Shown here piece after piece: positions 1-10,133 of a stretch of DNA of 64,000 bases (positions are counted from its first letter, which is position 1; every line of letters begins with the position of its first letter). The notes under the pieces were generated by a model. It worked only from the letters and a program-made list of their open reading frames with translations, made no database searches and was not told where the DNA came from. Source of the DNA: Herbiconiux daphne (GTDB taxonomy: Bacteria; Actinomycetota; Actinomycetes; Actinomycetales; Microbacteriaceae); assembly GCF_024979295.1 (NCBI RefSeq), contig NZ_JANLCJ010000013.1:1-64000 (forward strand). Reading direction: 5' to 3'. The position numbers and the translations under genes are program-made.

Positions 1-62
1 GACTCTCTGCGCCGATGGTACTGCAAGGGGGACCTTGTGGGAGAGTAGGACACCGCCGGACT
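1..62 (+). rRNA. 5S rRNA, 3' portion (truncated by window start)
   Basis: The first ~62 bases match the 3' half of an actinobacterial 5S rRNA: the run GCGCCGATGGTACTGC, then GGGAGAGTAGGACACCGCC at the 3' end. The closing CCGCCGGAC would pair with the 5' end of the molecule, which lies outside the window together with the rest of the presumed rrn operon. The exact 3' end is uncertain by a few bases. Confidence 0.9.
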
Positions 63-70
63 TACTTCAG

Positions 71-103
71 AAAGGGCCACCTCCGGGTGGCCCTTTCGCT
101 TTA
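71..103 (+). terminator. rho-independent terminator of the rRNA operon
   Basis: An 11-bp perfect stem (AAAGGGCCACC at 71-81 pairs with GGTGGCCCTTT at 86-96) encloses a TCCG loop and is followed by a short T-rich tail. It lies just after the 5S end, as expected for the rrn terminator. Confidence 0.9.
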
Positions 104-148
104 ACACCCCATATCTGAACAGCGACCGACCCAGCAGGAGGATCTACC

Positions 149-1177
149 GTGACCGAACCCGAAGACGACAAAGAACGTCCGCGGCGTGCGCACGCCTCCC
201 GTCCTGCGCGGTCGGACTCCGGCAAGCGGCCCTTCGAGCCGCGCCGTGACAACAGTTCGCGCCCCGACCGCGGTGCGCGCCCGGAACGGGGCGGCCGGCC
301 CGAGAGGGGCAGTCGGCCGGCATCCGGTGACCGTCCCTCACGCGGCGGCCCGAACGAACGCCGGCTGTGGACCAAAGACGGCAAGCCCGCGCGCAACGAC
401 AAGGCCGCGTCGGCCTATGAGCGCCCGCCCCTCACCGAGGAGGAGCTGCGGGCCCGTGAACTGCGTGCCGTGCGCACGCGCCACGACGACCCCCTCATTC
501 CCGAGGAGGTCGTGCCGCGCGATCTCGACAAGGTCGCCCGCAACGAGCTGAAGACCCTGAACAAGGAGAACGCCGACGAGGTGGCCCGTCACCTCGTGAT
601 GGCGGCTCGGCTGATCGACGACGATCCCGAGCTGGCGCACCAGCACGCCATCTCGGCCTCGCGCCGGGCCGGCCGCATCGGCGTGGTGCGGGAGACACTC
701 GCGATCACGGCCTACCGCACCGGAGACTTCGCCCTCGCACTGCGCGAGCTGCGCACCTTCCGCCGCATCTCGGGGTCGAACGAACAGCTCGCGCTCATGA
801 TCGACAGCGAGCGCGGCCTCGGCCGCCCCGATCGCGCCCTCGAGACCGGCCGTTCGGTGGAGCGCTCCACACTCTCCGTGCCGTCACAGGTCGAGGTGGC
901 GATCGCGATGTCGGGTGCCCGACTCGACCTCGGCCAGCCGGATGCCGCGCTCACCGAACTCGAGATCCCGCAACTGAACCCCGACGTGGCCTTCTCCTAC
1001 AGTCCCGACCTGTTCCACGCCTATGCGGAGGTGCTCACCGAGCTCGGGCTGCACGACGAGGCCGCCGAATGGCGTCGCCGTGCCGATCGCGCCGAGCTCG
1101 CCCTGAACGGTGACGACGACACCATCGAGGTGTTCGAGGAAGACGACGATGAGTCTGTTCCGTCCGAAGACGACTGA
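149..1177 (+). CDS. TPR-like protein with R/P/G-rich N-terminus
   Basis: A 342-aa soluble protein. Residues ~1-95 are low complexity with repeated RPxRGxRP-type units, likely disordered and nucleic-acid friendly. Residues ~130-310 are helical with TPR-like pairs, and the tail is very acidic (FEEDDDE). It occupies the place of Rv1691 in the M. tuberculosis gene order, which is annotated as a conserved TPR-type protein. The start is GTG with AGGAGGA about 7 nt upstream. Its 3' end overlaps the next gene by 29 bases. Molecular function is unknown; a scaffold or RNA-associated role is only a guess from the basic N-terminus. Confidence 0.75.
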   Translation: MTEPEDDKERPRRAHASRPARSDSGKRPFEPRRDNSSRPDRGARPERGGRPERGSRPASGDRPSRGGPNERRLWTKDGKPARNDKAASAYERPPLTEEELRARELRAVRTRHDDPLIPEEVVPRDLDKVARNELKTLNKENADEVARHLVMAARLIDDDPELAHQHAISASRRAGRIGVVRETLAITAYRTGDFALALRELRTFRRISGSNEQLALMIDSERGLGRPDRALETGRSVERSTLSVPSQVEVAIAMSGARLDLGQPDAALTELEIPQLNPDVAFSYSPDLFHAYAEVLTELGLHDEAAEWRRRADRAELALNGDDDTIEVFEEDDDESVPSEDD

Positions 1178-2168
1178 GACCGTGCTTCCGCTCGACGGCG
1201 TCGACGCCGTGCTCGCCGACCTCGACGGTGTGGTGTATCAGGGGCCGAACCCGATTCCGCACGCGGTCGAGGCACTGTCACGCGTGGCAGCCGAGGGTCT
1301 GCGCACCGGCTACATCACGAACAACGCCTCCCGCACCGATGCCCAGGTGGCGGAGCACCTCACCGGCTTCGGGCTCACGGTGGCTCCGGCGGATGTCGTG
1401 ACGTCGCCGCAGGCCGCCATGCGCGTGATGGCGACGCTGGTCGACCCGGGCAGTCTGATTCTCGTGGTGGGCGGGGTCGGACTCGTGACCGAGGTCGAGC
1501 GAGCCGGCTTCGTGGTGACCCGGGCGGCCGCCGACAAGCCGGCCGCGGTGGTGCAGGGTTTCGCGCCCGAGGTGGGCTGGTTGCAGCTCGCCGAGGCGAG
1601 CTTCGCGCTGCACGACCCCGCCGTGCACTGGGTGGCGACGAACACGGACTGGACCATTCCGGTGGCCGGCGGCATCGCCCCGGGCAACGGCACGCTCGTC
1701 TCGGCGGTGCACACGGCCGTCGGCCGCCTGCCGGTGGTCGCGGGCAAGCCGGAGAAGCCGATCTTCGAGGTGGCGACGGAGCGGTTCGGGGCGCGGCATC
1801 CGGTGTTCATCGGCGACCGGCTCGACACCGACACCATGGGCGCCAAGCGTGCGGGCATCACGGCGATCCACGTGCTGACGGGCATCGATCGGGCGAAGCA
1901 GCTGCTCGCGGCTCCGAAAGGCTCGCGACCCGACTTCATCTTGCGCGACCTGCGACAGTTGTTCGAGCCCTACCCGGTCACGACGACGTCGAAGGACGGC
2001 TCGGAGACGAGCGTCGGCACATCCGTCGTTCGCATGAAGGGCCACGTGGTGCGGGTGGTGAAGGCCGGCGACTCGCCGACCGACCTCGTGCGTGCCGGCA
2101 GCGCGGCGATCTGGAACTCGGGGCTGTCGATCCACGCGCTCGACGTCGATCCGGCGCTGTACAGCTGA
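1149..2168 (+). CDS. HAD-superfamily IIA hydrolase (NagD/PGP-like)
   Basis: A 339-aa predicted sugar- or glycerol-phosphatase of the HAD IIA subfamily. Motif I is DLDGVVYQG with nucleophile D24 and general acid D26. ITNNAS is the motif II region, a Lys-containing GKPEKPIFE segment is motif III, and GDRLDTDT is motif IV. The capping-domain length fits class C2. About 70 extra C-terminal residues follow the HAD core. The chosen ATG lies inside the upstream gene and has AGGA in front; a longer reading starting at 1110 has no family support. It corresponds positionally to Rv1692. The substrate cannot be told from sequence; 2-phosphoglycolate or glycerol phosphate are family precedents. Confidence 0.88.
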   Translation: MSLFRPKTTETVLPLDGVDAVLADLDGVVYQGPNPIPHAVEALSRVAAEGLRTGYITNNASRTDAQVAEHLTGFGLTVAPADVVTSPQAAMRVMATLVDPGSLILVVGGVGLVTEVERAGFVVTRAAADKPAAVVQGFAPEVGWLQLAEASFALHDPAVHWVATNTDWTIPVAGGIAPGNGTLVSAVHTAVGRLPVVAGKPEKPIFEVATERFGARHPVFIGDRLDTDTMGAKRAGITAIHVLTGIDRAKQLLAAPKGSRPDFILRDLRQLFEPYPVTTTSKDGSETSVGTSVVRMKGHVVRVVKAGDSPTDLVRAGSAAIWNSGLSIHALDVDPALYS

Positions 2169-2187
2169 TGCCGTCGGTGGCCCGGGG

Positions 2188-2193
2188 TACGCT
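2188..2193 (+). promoter_or_regulatory. -10 element, leaderless-type promoter before the 52-aa gene
   Basis: TACGCT followed by the 6-nt spacer GGACGG and GTG at 2200. There is no Shine-Dalgarno sequence, so the transcript may begin at the start codon. No clear -35 is seen. Confidence 0.5.
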
Positions 2194-2199
2194 GGACGG

Positions 2200-2358
2200 G
2201 TGAACACCGACGACGTCGACAACGATGCCGCTCTGGTTCCCCGGCTCCGCGTGATCGAAGAACAGCCCCTGGACCAGCGCGCGAACGCCTACGCCCAGGT
2301 GCACGACGAACTGAAGGCCCGCCTCGAGGGCGGAGACACGTCGCCGTCGGATGGGTAG
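2200..2358 (+). CDS. conserved small protein (Rv1693-like)
   Basis: A 52-aa acidic protein (start VNTDDVDND) with one predicted amphipathic helix, RANAYAQVHDELKARLE. A small gene at exactly this place, between the HAD phosphatase and tlyA, is known in mycobacteria as Rv1693. The GTG start sits 6 nt after a TACGCT hexamer, and the stop overlaps the tlyA start by 8 bases, implying translational coupling. Similar helical peptides of unknown role are common upstream of tlyA in actinobacteria. The function is unknown. Confidence 0.72.
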   Translation: MNTDDVDNDAALVPRLRVIEEQPLDQRANAYAQVHDELKARLEGGDTSPSDG

Positions 2359-3154
2359 TGCTCGTCTGGATGCGGTGGTCGCCGCCCGCGGACTCGCCCG
2401 TTCGCGCACGCACGCCGCTCGCCTGATCGCGAATGGCTATGTGCGGGTCGACGGCACCCCCGTGGTGAAGGCGTCGTTCGCGGTGGGCGACGAACAGTCG
2501 GTGACCGTCGACGGCGTCGATCGTTACGTCAGCCGAGGCGCGAACAAGCTCATCGCCGCCCTCGACGCGTTCGCCGACGTGAAGATCGACGGAGCCCTGG
2601 CACTCGACGCCGGCGCGTCGACCGGCGGGTTCACCCAGGTGCTGCTCGAACGCGGGGCCGAGCGGGTGATCGCGGCCGACGTGGGCCACGACCAGCTCGA
2701 CCCGATCATCGCCCGCGACCCGCGCGTGATCAACGTCGAGGGGTTCAATCTGCGCAACGCGTCTCCCGAGACCCTCGCCGGGGTGTCGGGCGTGAACCAG
2801 CCGGTCGACCTCGTGGTGGCCGACCTGTCGTTCATCTCGCTCGGTCTCGTGCTCGCGCCGCTGCAGTCGGTGGCCCGGCCTGACGCCGACTTCGTGCTGC
2901 TAGTGAAGCCGCAGTTCGAGGTGGGGCGCACGGGTGTGAAAGAGGGCATCGTGCGGAACCCCGCGCTCCGTGCCGACGCCGTGAGCAACGTGCTCTGGGC
3001 GGGGTTCGACCGCGGGTTGTCCACAGCCGGGCTGATTCCCTCCCCGATCGCCGGCACATCGGGCAATCTGGAGTACCTGGTCTGGTTCAGCCGGGATGTC
3101 GGATCGCATCCGACAGAATGGTTGGAACGGGTCACCGAGATGACAGGAGCGTGA
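2351..3154 (+). CDS. tlyA: TlyA family rRNA 2'-O-methyltransferase
   Basis: 267 aa, the usual size. An N-terminal S4 RNA-binding domain (residues ~1-60, with ARSRTHAARLIANGYVRVDG) is followed by an FtsJ/RrmJ-type methyltransferase fold. The SAM-binding motif is LDAGASTGGFTQVLLERGA, with VADLSFISL and LLVKPQFE as catalytic-face motifs. TlyA in mycobacteria methylates ribose of C1409 in 16S and C1920 in 23S rRNA, and its loss causes capreomycin resistance. It sits in the conserved HAD-small protein-tlyA-nadK-recN run and is coupled to both neighbours by overlap or very short spacing. Confidence 0.93.
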   Translation: MGSARLDAVVAARGLARSRTHAARLIANGYVRVDGTPVVKASFAVGDEQSVTVDGVDRYVSRGANKLIAALDAFADVKIDGALALDAGASTGGFTQVLLERGAERVIAADVGHDQLDPIIARDPRVINVEGFNLRNASPETLAGVSGVNQPVDLVVADLSFISLGLVLAPLQSVARPDADFVLLVKPQFEVGRTGVKEGIVRNPALRADAVSNVLWAGFDRGLSTAGLIPSPIAGTSGNLEYLVWFSRDVGSHPTEWLERVTEMTGA

Positions 3155-3157
3155 TGC

Positions 3158-4072
3158 GTGGCTGCTGAGCGATACATGCTGGTCGTTCTGCACACGGGGC
3201 GTCGCGATTCGGTCGTGGCTGCCCAGAGTGTGTGCGAACAGCTGCGGGCCTCGGGCGTCGTTCCGGTGATCGCGCCGCTCGACGACAACGACAACCCCGA
3301 GGCGCTGGCCGATCTGGGGGAGTTCGTGCTGCTCGGCGACGGCGTGATGGTGATCGACCTCGAGCTCGTGATCGTGCTCGGCGGCGACGGCACCATCCTG
3401 CGGGCGGCTGAACTGACCCGTGGCAGCACGGTGCCGCTGCTCGGCGTCAATCTCGGGCACGTCGGCTTTCTGGCCGAGAGTGAGCGCGAAGACCTCACCG
3501 AGACGGTGAACCGCGCCCTCGCGCGCGACTACCTGGTCGAGGAGCGCATGACGCTCTCGGTGCGGGTTAAGATCGACTCCGAGGTGGTCTACGAGACCTG
3601 GGCGCTCAACGAGGCGACCGTCGAGAAGGCGAGCCGGGAGCGGATGCTCGAGGTGGTGGTCGAGGTCGACGGCCGGCCGCTGTCGAGCTTCGGCTGTGAC
3701 GGCGTGGTGATGTCGACGCCGACCGGCTCGACCGCCTATTCGTTCTCGGCCGGCGGCCCCGTGGTGTGGCCGAGTCTCGACGCCCTGCTGATGGTGCCGC
3801 TGAGCCCCCACGCGCTGTTCGCCCGACCTCTCGTGGTGGGGCCGGACTCGGCGCTCGCGGTCGAGGTGCTCGACCGCACGCCCGGCGGCGCGGTGCTCTG
3901 GGCCGACGGGCGGCGCATGTTCGACCTGCCGAAGGGTGCCCGGGTGGTGGTGCGGCGCTCGCCCATTCCGGTGCGGCTCGCCCGGCTGCACATGGCGCCG
4001 TTCACCGACCGACTGGTGCGCAAGTTCAACCTGCCCGTGAACGGGTGGCGGGGGCCGATGGATCGTGATTGA
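3158..4072 (+). CDS. nadK: NAD kinase
   Basis: A 304-aa ATP- or polyphosphate-dependent NAD kinase that makes NADP in the cytoplasm. The diagnostic GGDGT is at residues 75-79, followed by NLGHVGFLAE, and TPTGSTAYSFSAGGP forms the NAD-binding loop. The start is GTG with AGGAG 8 nt upstream; the ATG four bases earlier runs into a stop at once. The last 8 bases overlap recN. NAD kinase next to recN and tlyA is the normal actinobacterial arrangement. Confidence 0.95.
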   Translation: MAAERYMLVVLHTGRRDSVVAAQSVCEQLRASGVVPVIAPLDDNDNPEALADLGEFVLLGDGVMVIDLELVIVLGGDGTILRAAELTRGSTVPLLGVNLGHVGFLAESEREDLTETVNRALARDYLVEERMTLSVRVKIDSEVVYETWALNEATVEKASRERMLEVVVEVDGRPLSSFGCDGVVMSTPTGSTAYSFSAGGPVVWPSLDALLMVPLSPHALFARPLVVGPDSALAVEVLDRTPGGAVLWADGRRMFDLPKGARVVVRRSPIPVRLARLHMAPFTDRLVRKFNLPVNGWRGPMDRD

Positions 4073-5780
4073 AGAACTGTCGATCAAAGACCTCGGCGTG
4101 ATCGGTGAGGCCGTGCTGCCGCTCGGCGCCGGATTCACCGCGGTCACGGGCGAGACCGGTGCCGGCAAGACGATGGTGGTGTCGGCACTCGGGCTGCTGT
4201 TCGGTGAACGCGCCGACACCGGGTCGGTGCGGTCGGGAGCCGCTCAGGCCTGGATCGAAGGCCGCATCCTGGTGGATCGCGACGGACCGGTGGCCGAGCG
4301 CGTGCGCGAAGTCGGCGGCGATCTCGACGACCAGGGCGCCGGCCGCGACGGTGAGATGATCCTGTCACGCTCGGTCTCGGCCGAGGGTCGCAGCCGGGCC
4401 GTCGTGGGTGGCCGGTCGGCGCCGATCAGCGTGCTCTCGGAGCTCGGCAGCGCACTGGTCGTGGTGCACGGCCAGTCCGACCAGTTGCGGCTGAAGAGCC
4501 AGAGCGCCCAACGGGGCGCGCTCGACAGCTTCGCAGGCGCCGAACTCGCCGGGCGGCTCGGCGCCTATCGCCACCTCTACGAGTCGTGGCAGGCCCACAC
4601 CTCCGAGATCGAGGCGCTCGTCACCGAACGGGCGGCGCGCATCCGTGAGGCCGAGCAGTTGCGGGCCGCGATCGACGAGATCTCGGCGGTGGCCCCGGTG
4701 GAGGGCGAAGACGCCGAACTCGCCGACCTCGCCGGCCGCCTGACGAACCTCGAAGACCTGCGTCTGGCCACGGCCGAGGCGCGTGAGAACGTGTCGAGCG
4801 AATCAGGCGACGGGCCCGACACGGTGGGCCTGATCGACTCCGCGCGACGCAGTCTCGAGCGCGTGGCGCACTACGACGCCGCGCTGACCCCCATCGTCGA
4901 GGCGCTCGCCAACGCCAGCTTCATCGTCTCCGACATCTCGACCCAGCTCGCGAGTTACGGCGCCACGCTCGAGACCGACGAGGTGGGAGAGCTCGACCGC
5001 GTGCAGGAGCGCCGCGCCGAGCTCACCTCGCTGGCCCGCAAGTACGGGCCCGAGCTCTCCGACGTGATCGCGTTCGCCGCCGAGGCCGAGCCGCGCCTGC
5101 TCGAGCTCGACAGCGACTCCGACCGCATCGAGCAGCTGTCGGCGCTCGTCGACGACGAGTTCGCCGAGCTCAGCCGCATCGCCGACGAACTGAGCGCGCT
5201 GCGCCGTGCGGCGGGGGAGACGCTGTCGACCGCCGTCACCGACGAGCTCGGCGCGCTCGCGATGCCGAACGCGCGCTTCGTGGTGGAGGTGCAGCCCCGC
5301 GACGACCTCTCGCCGACCGGGCGCGACCAGGTGCAGTTCCTGCTGCGACCGCACGAGGGCAGCGAGCCGCGGCCGCTCAACAAGGGTGCGTCGGGCGGTG
5401 AGCTCTCACGCGTGATGCTCGCGATCGAGGTCGTGCTCGCGGCGGCCGACCCGGTGCCCACCTTCGTGTTCGACGAGGTCGATGCGGGTGTCGGCGGCGC
5501 GTCGGCGATCGAGATCGGCCGCCGCCTGGCGGTGCTCGCGCGCACCTCGCAGGTGATCGTGGTCACCCACCTCGCGCAGGTGGCGGCATTCGCGACCAAC
5601 CATCTGCGGGTCGAGAAAGACCTCGACGGGCCGGTGACCGCGAGCAACGTGGTGCAGCTCGCCGGCGACGAGCGTCTGGCCGAAATGGCGCGACTGCTCT
5701 CGGGGCTTCCCGACAGCGAGTCGGGGCTGGCGCACGCCGCCGAGCTGCTCGAGACGGCCCACACGCTCGCGGTGTCGTGA
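4065..5780 (+). CDS. recN: DNA repair protein RecN
   Basis: A 571-aa SMC-like ATPase that acts early in double-strand break repair. Walker A is GETGAGKT at residues 29-36. A long coiled-coil-prone middle (~150-370) is followed by the ABC signature GASGGELSR and Walker B TFVFDEVDAGVGG near the C-terminus, with a THLAQ switch His. The start is GTG, overlapping nadK. The order of motifs and length are standard for RecN. Confidence 0.95.
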   Translation: MIEELSIKDLGVIGEAVLPLGAGFTAVTGETGAGKTMVVSALGLLFGERADTGSVRSGAAQAWIEGRILVDRDGPVAERVREVGGDLDDQGAGRDGEMILSRSVSAEGRSRAVVGGRSAPISVLSELGSALVVVHGQSDQLRLKSQSAQRGALDSFAGAELAGRLGAYRHLYESWQAHTSEIEALVTERAARIREAEQLRAAIDEISAVAPVEGEDAELADLAGRLTNLEDLRLATAEARENVSSESGDGPDTVGLIDSARRSLERVAHYDAALTPIVEALANASFIVSDISTQLASYGATLETDEVGELDRVQERRAELTSLARKYGPELSDVIAFAAEAEPRLLELDSDSDRIEQLSALVDDEFAELSRIADELSALRRAAGETLSTAVTDELGALAMPNARFVVEVQPRDDLSPTGRDQVQFLLRPHEGSEPRPLNKGASGGELSRVMLAIEVVLAAADPVPTFVFDEVDAGVGGASAIEIGRRLAVLARTSQVIVVTHLAQVAAFATNHLRVEKDLDGPVTASNVVQLAGDERLAEMARLLSGLPDSESGLAHAAELLETAHTLAVS

Positions 5781-5824
5781 GCGCGCGCAGGCTCCCGTGC
5801 GACACGACCCGCTCAGACCACTGT

Positions 5825-5830
5825 TAGGAT
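5825..5830 (+). promoter_or_regulatory. -10 element, leaderless-type promoter of pyrG
   Basis: TAGGAT lies 8 nt upstream of the GTG chosen for pyrG, and no Shine-Dalgarno sequence occurs between them. This marks a likely new transcription unit after recN. Confidence 0.6.
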
Positions 5831-5838
5831 GGAACTCC

Positions 5839-7543
<1,705 letters not shown>

Positions 7544-7551
<8 letters not shown>

Positions 7552-8221
7552 GCCCGAGGCCGCGGCCGCAGGTGCCGCCGACGCCGAGGCGCCGCTCGCC
7601 GACGAGATCGCCCGCGTGCCCGTGACGTCGAGCGACGTCGTCTTCGACGGCTACATCTGGGACGTGCGCCGCGAGGCCTTCGAGTACGGCGGCGAGACGC
7701 TGCGCCGCGACTTCGTCGATCACCCGGGCGCGGTCGCGATCTTCGCACTCGACGACGACGACCGGATGCTGCTGATCAAGCAGTACCGGCATCCGGTGCG
7801 GCGACGCGAGTGGGAACCGCCCGCCGGTCTGCTCGACGTCGAGGAGGAGTCGCCGCTCGAGGCCGCCCGGCGCGAGCTCGCCGAGGAGGTCGACCTCGAG
7901 GCCGACGACTGGCACGTGCTCACCGACTACGTCACCACGCCCGGCGGCAACAACGAGGCCATCCGCATCTTCATCGCTCGCGGACTGCACGCGACCGCGA
8001 GCGCCTTCGACCGGGTGGGCGAGGAGGCCGACATGGAACTGCGCTGGGTGGCGCTCGACGACGCCCTCGACGCCGTGCTCGCGAGCCGGGTGCAGAACCC
8101 GTCGCTCGTCATCGGCACGTTCGCGGCGCACGTCTCGCGCCAGCGCGGCTGGTCGACACTGCGCCCGGCAAATGACGCGTGGCCGGCGCATCCGCGGTTC
8201 CGCGACTCGGCGACCCACTAG
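7544..8221 (+). CDS. Nudix hydrolase, ADP-ribose pyrophosphatase type
   Basis: A 225-aa predicted ADP-ribose diphosphatase, the counterpart of Rv1700 downstream of pyrG. The Nudix box GLLDVEEESPLEAARREL then AEEVDL carries one extra residue between the first Gly and Glu compared with the strict GX5EX7REUXEEXGU pattern. Catalytic Glu residues of REXXEE are present. An N-terminal beta region, VVFDGYIWDVRREAF, is typical of the ADPRase dimer. The ATG lies within the end of pyrG. Confidence 0.88.
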
Positions 8222-8240
8222 GCCGGCCGGAGCGGGTGGC

Positions 8241-9155
8241 ATGGCGGAGCCCATGGCGAAGGCGGTCGATTCGTTCCTGCGCCACATCACGGTCGAGCGT
8301 GGCCTCTCGCGCAACACCGTCGCCGCCTATCGGCGCGACCTCGACCGCTACACCGCCTGGCTCGGAGAGGCCGGAGTGCACGACTTCGCCTCGGTGACCG
8401 AGGCCGACATCAGCGCCTTCGCCCAGGCGGCGCGCTCCGCCGACGGGCAGGCCGAGCTGAGCGCGTCGTCGGTGGCCCGCCTGCTCTCGTCGGTGCGGAG
8501 CCTGCACCGCTACCTCACCGACGAAGGACTGGTGGCGACGGATGCCTCGCGGGAGGTCAAACCGCCGAAGCTCGGCCTGCGGCTGCCCAAGGCCATCTCG
8601 ATCGAGCAGATGGACCATCTGCTCACCGCCACCGCGGGCGACGATCCCGTGGCGCTGCGCGACCGCGCCCTGCTCGAACTGCTCTACGCCACGGGCGCCC
8701 GCATCTCGGAGGTGGTCGACCTCAACGTCGACGACGTGCAGGACGGCGACATCGTGCGCGTGACGGGCAAGGGCAGCAAGCAGAGGATCGTGCCCGTGGG
8801 CCGGTTCGCCCGCGAGGCGCTCGACGCCTACCTGGTGCGGGTGAGGCCGCTGTTCTCGGCGCGGGGGAGAGCCACGCCGGCGCTGTTCCTCGGCATCCGG
8901 GGCCAGCGACTCAGCCGGCAGGCGGCGTGGCTCGTCATCCAGTCGGCGGCGAAGCGCGCCGAGCTCGAGACCCACATCTCGCCCCACACCTTCCGGCACT
9001 CGTTCGCGACCCATCTGCTGCAGGGCGGCGCCGACGTGCGCGTGGTGCAGGACCTGCTCGGGCACTCCTCCGTCACCACGACGCAGCTCTACACGCACGT
9101 CACCGCCGACACCCTGATCGACATGTATCAGACGGCGCATCCGCGCGCCCGCTGA
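8241..9155 (+). CDS. xerD: tyrosine recombinase XerD
   Basis: A 304-aa site-specific recombinase that resolves chromosome dimers at dif with XerC and FtsK. The SAM-like N-terminal core-binding domain (SFLRHITVERGLSRNTVAAY) precedes the catalytic domain with R154, K177, H249, R252, H275 and nucleophile Y284. The ATG at 8241 has GGAG about 10 nt upstream and gives the usual XerD length; an in-frame ATG at 8253 is also possible. The context (between the Nudix gene and parA/scpAB) is that of the housekeeping enzyme, not of a mobile element. Confidence 0.93.
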   Translation: MAEPMAKAVDSFLRHITVERGLSRNTVAAYRRDLDRYTAWLGEAGVHDFASVTEADISAFAQAARSADGQAELSASSVARLLSSVRSLHRYLTDEGLVATDASREVKPPKLGLRLPKAISIEQMDHLLTATAGDDPVALRDRALLELLYATGARISEVVDLNVDDVQDGDIVRVTGKGSKQRIVPVGRFAREALDAYLVRVRPLFSARGRATPALFLGIRGQRLSRQAAWLVIQSAAKRAELETHISPHTFRHSFATHLLQGGADVRVVQDLLGHSSVTTTQLYTHVTADTLIDMYQTAHPRAR

Positions 9156-9175
9156 TGCCCGAGGGTCTGGCCCGA

Positions 9176-9181
9176 TAGAAT
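9176..9181 (+). promoter_or_regulatory. -10 element upstream of the parA operon
   Basis: TAGAAT in the 72-base gap between xerD and parA. It is followed by a ~45-nt leader containing a good Shine-Dalgarno sequence (GAGGAGA at 9215-9221) before GTG 9228. No convincing -35 is seen. Confidence 0.45.
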
Positions 9182-9227
9182 CATTCAAGTCCGCCGGGAT
9201 GGCGGGCAGGAACGAGGAGAGACTTCG

Positions 9228-10133
9228 GTGCCGACCAGGAACGCGAGAACGGCGAAGAAGACCCAGGCCGACGAACTGTCGGGTCTCGACCTGCCGAAGA
9301 TCGGCCCCACGGGAAGACCGCTGACCGACTTCCCGGTTCCCGCGCCCCTCAAGTCGCACGGGCCCGCCCGCATCATCGCCCTCTGCAACCAGAAGGGCGG
9401 CGTCGGCAAGACCACGACGAGCGTCAACGTGGGGGCGGCGCTCGCCGAATACGGGCGCAAGGTGCTCGCCATCGACTTCGACCCCCAGGGCGCGCTCTCG
9501 GCCGGTCTCGGCGTGCTCACGCACGACGCCCCCACCATCTACGACCTGCTGCTCGGCACCGTCAAAGACCCCGCCGAGGCCATCCAGCGCACGAGCGTCG
9601 AGGGCCTCGACGTGATCCCGGCGAACATCGACCTCTCGGCCGCCGAGGTGCACCTCGTGAGCGAGGTCGCCCGCGAGTCGATCCTGGCCCGGGTGCTGCG
9701 CAAGGTGAGCGACCAGTACGACGTCATCCTCATCGACTGCCAGCCGTCGCTCGGCCTGCTCACCGTGAACGCCCTCACCGCCGCCCACGGCGTGCTGATC
9801 CCGCTCGAGTGCGAGTACTTCGCCCTGCGCGGCGTGGCCCTGCTGGTCGAGACGATCGACAAGATCCGCGACCGGCTGAACCCCGCCATCGTGCTCGACG
9901 GCATCCTGGCCACCATGTACGACCCGCGCACGCTGCACTCGCGCGAGGTGCTCGAGCGCGTCGTCGAGACCTTCGGCGACAAGGTGTTCGAGACCGTGAT
10001 CGGCCGCACGGTGAAGTTCCCGGATGCGACGGTGTCGGGCAAGCCGATCACCCAGTTCGCGCCCGAGCACTCGTCGGCCAAGGCCTACAAGCAGCTGGCC
10101 AGAGAACTGGTCGCCCGTGGCGCGATCGCCTGA
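9228..10133 (+). CDS. ParA/Soj-family ATPase
   Basis: A 301-aa deviant-Walker ATPase. After a ~45-residue basic N-terminal extension comes KGGVGKTT (56-63) with the signature Lys, then DFDPQGALS and the DCQPSLGLLTVNAL Walker B region. It is an orphan ParA (no parB beside it), directly ahead of scpA and scpB as in Rv1708-Rv1710. By context it likely assists chromosome organisation rather than plasmid partition. The start is GTG with a strong Shine-Dalgarno sequence. It overlaps scpA by 17 bases. Confidence 0.92.
   Translation: MPTRNARTAKKTQADELSGLDLPKIGPTGRPLTDFPVPAPLKSHGPARIIALCNQKGGVGKTTTSVNVGAALAEYGRKVLAIDFDPQGALSAGLGVLTHDAPTIYDLLLGTVKDPAEAIQRTSVEGLDVIPANIDLSAAEVHLVSEVARESILARVLRKVSDQYDVILIDCQPSLGLLTVNALTAAHGVLIPLECEYFALRGVALLVETIDKIRDRLNPAIVLDGILATMYDPRTLHSREVLERVVETFGDKVFETVIGRTVKFPDATVSGKPITQFAPEHSSAKAYKQLARELVARGAIA

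Noticed and set aside
8241..9155. Tyrosine recombinase as the sign of a mobile element
   Set aside because: It has the XerD length and motifs and lies in a conserved housekeeping block; no att-like repeats or element genes surround it.
9228..10133. Plasmid-type parAB partition locus
   Set aside because: No parB or centromere-like repeats are present and the ParA is embedded with scpAB.
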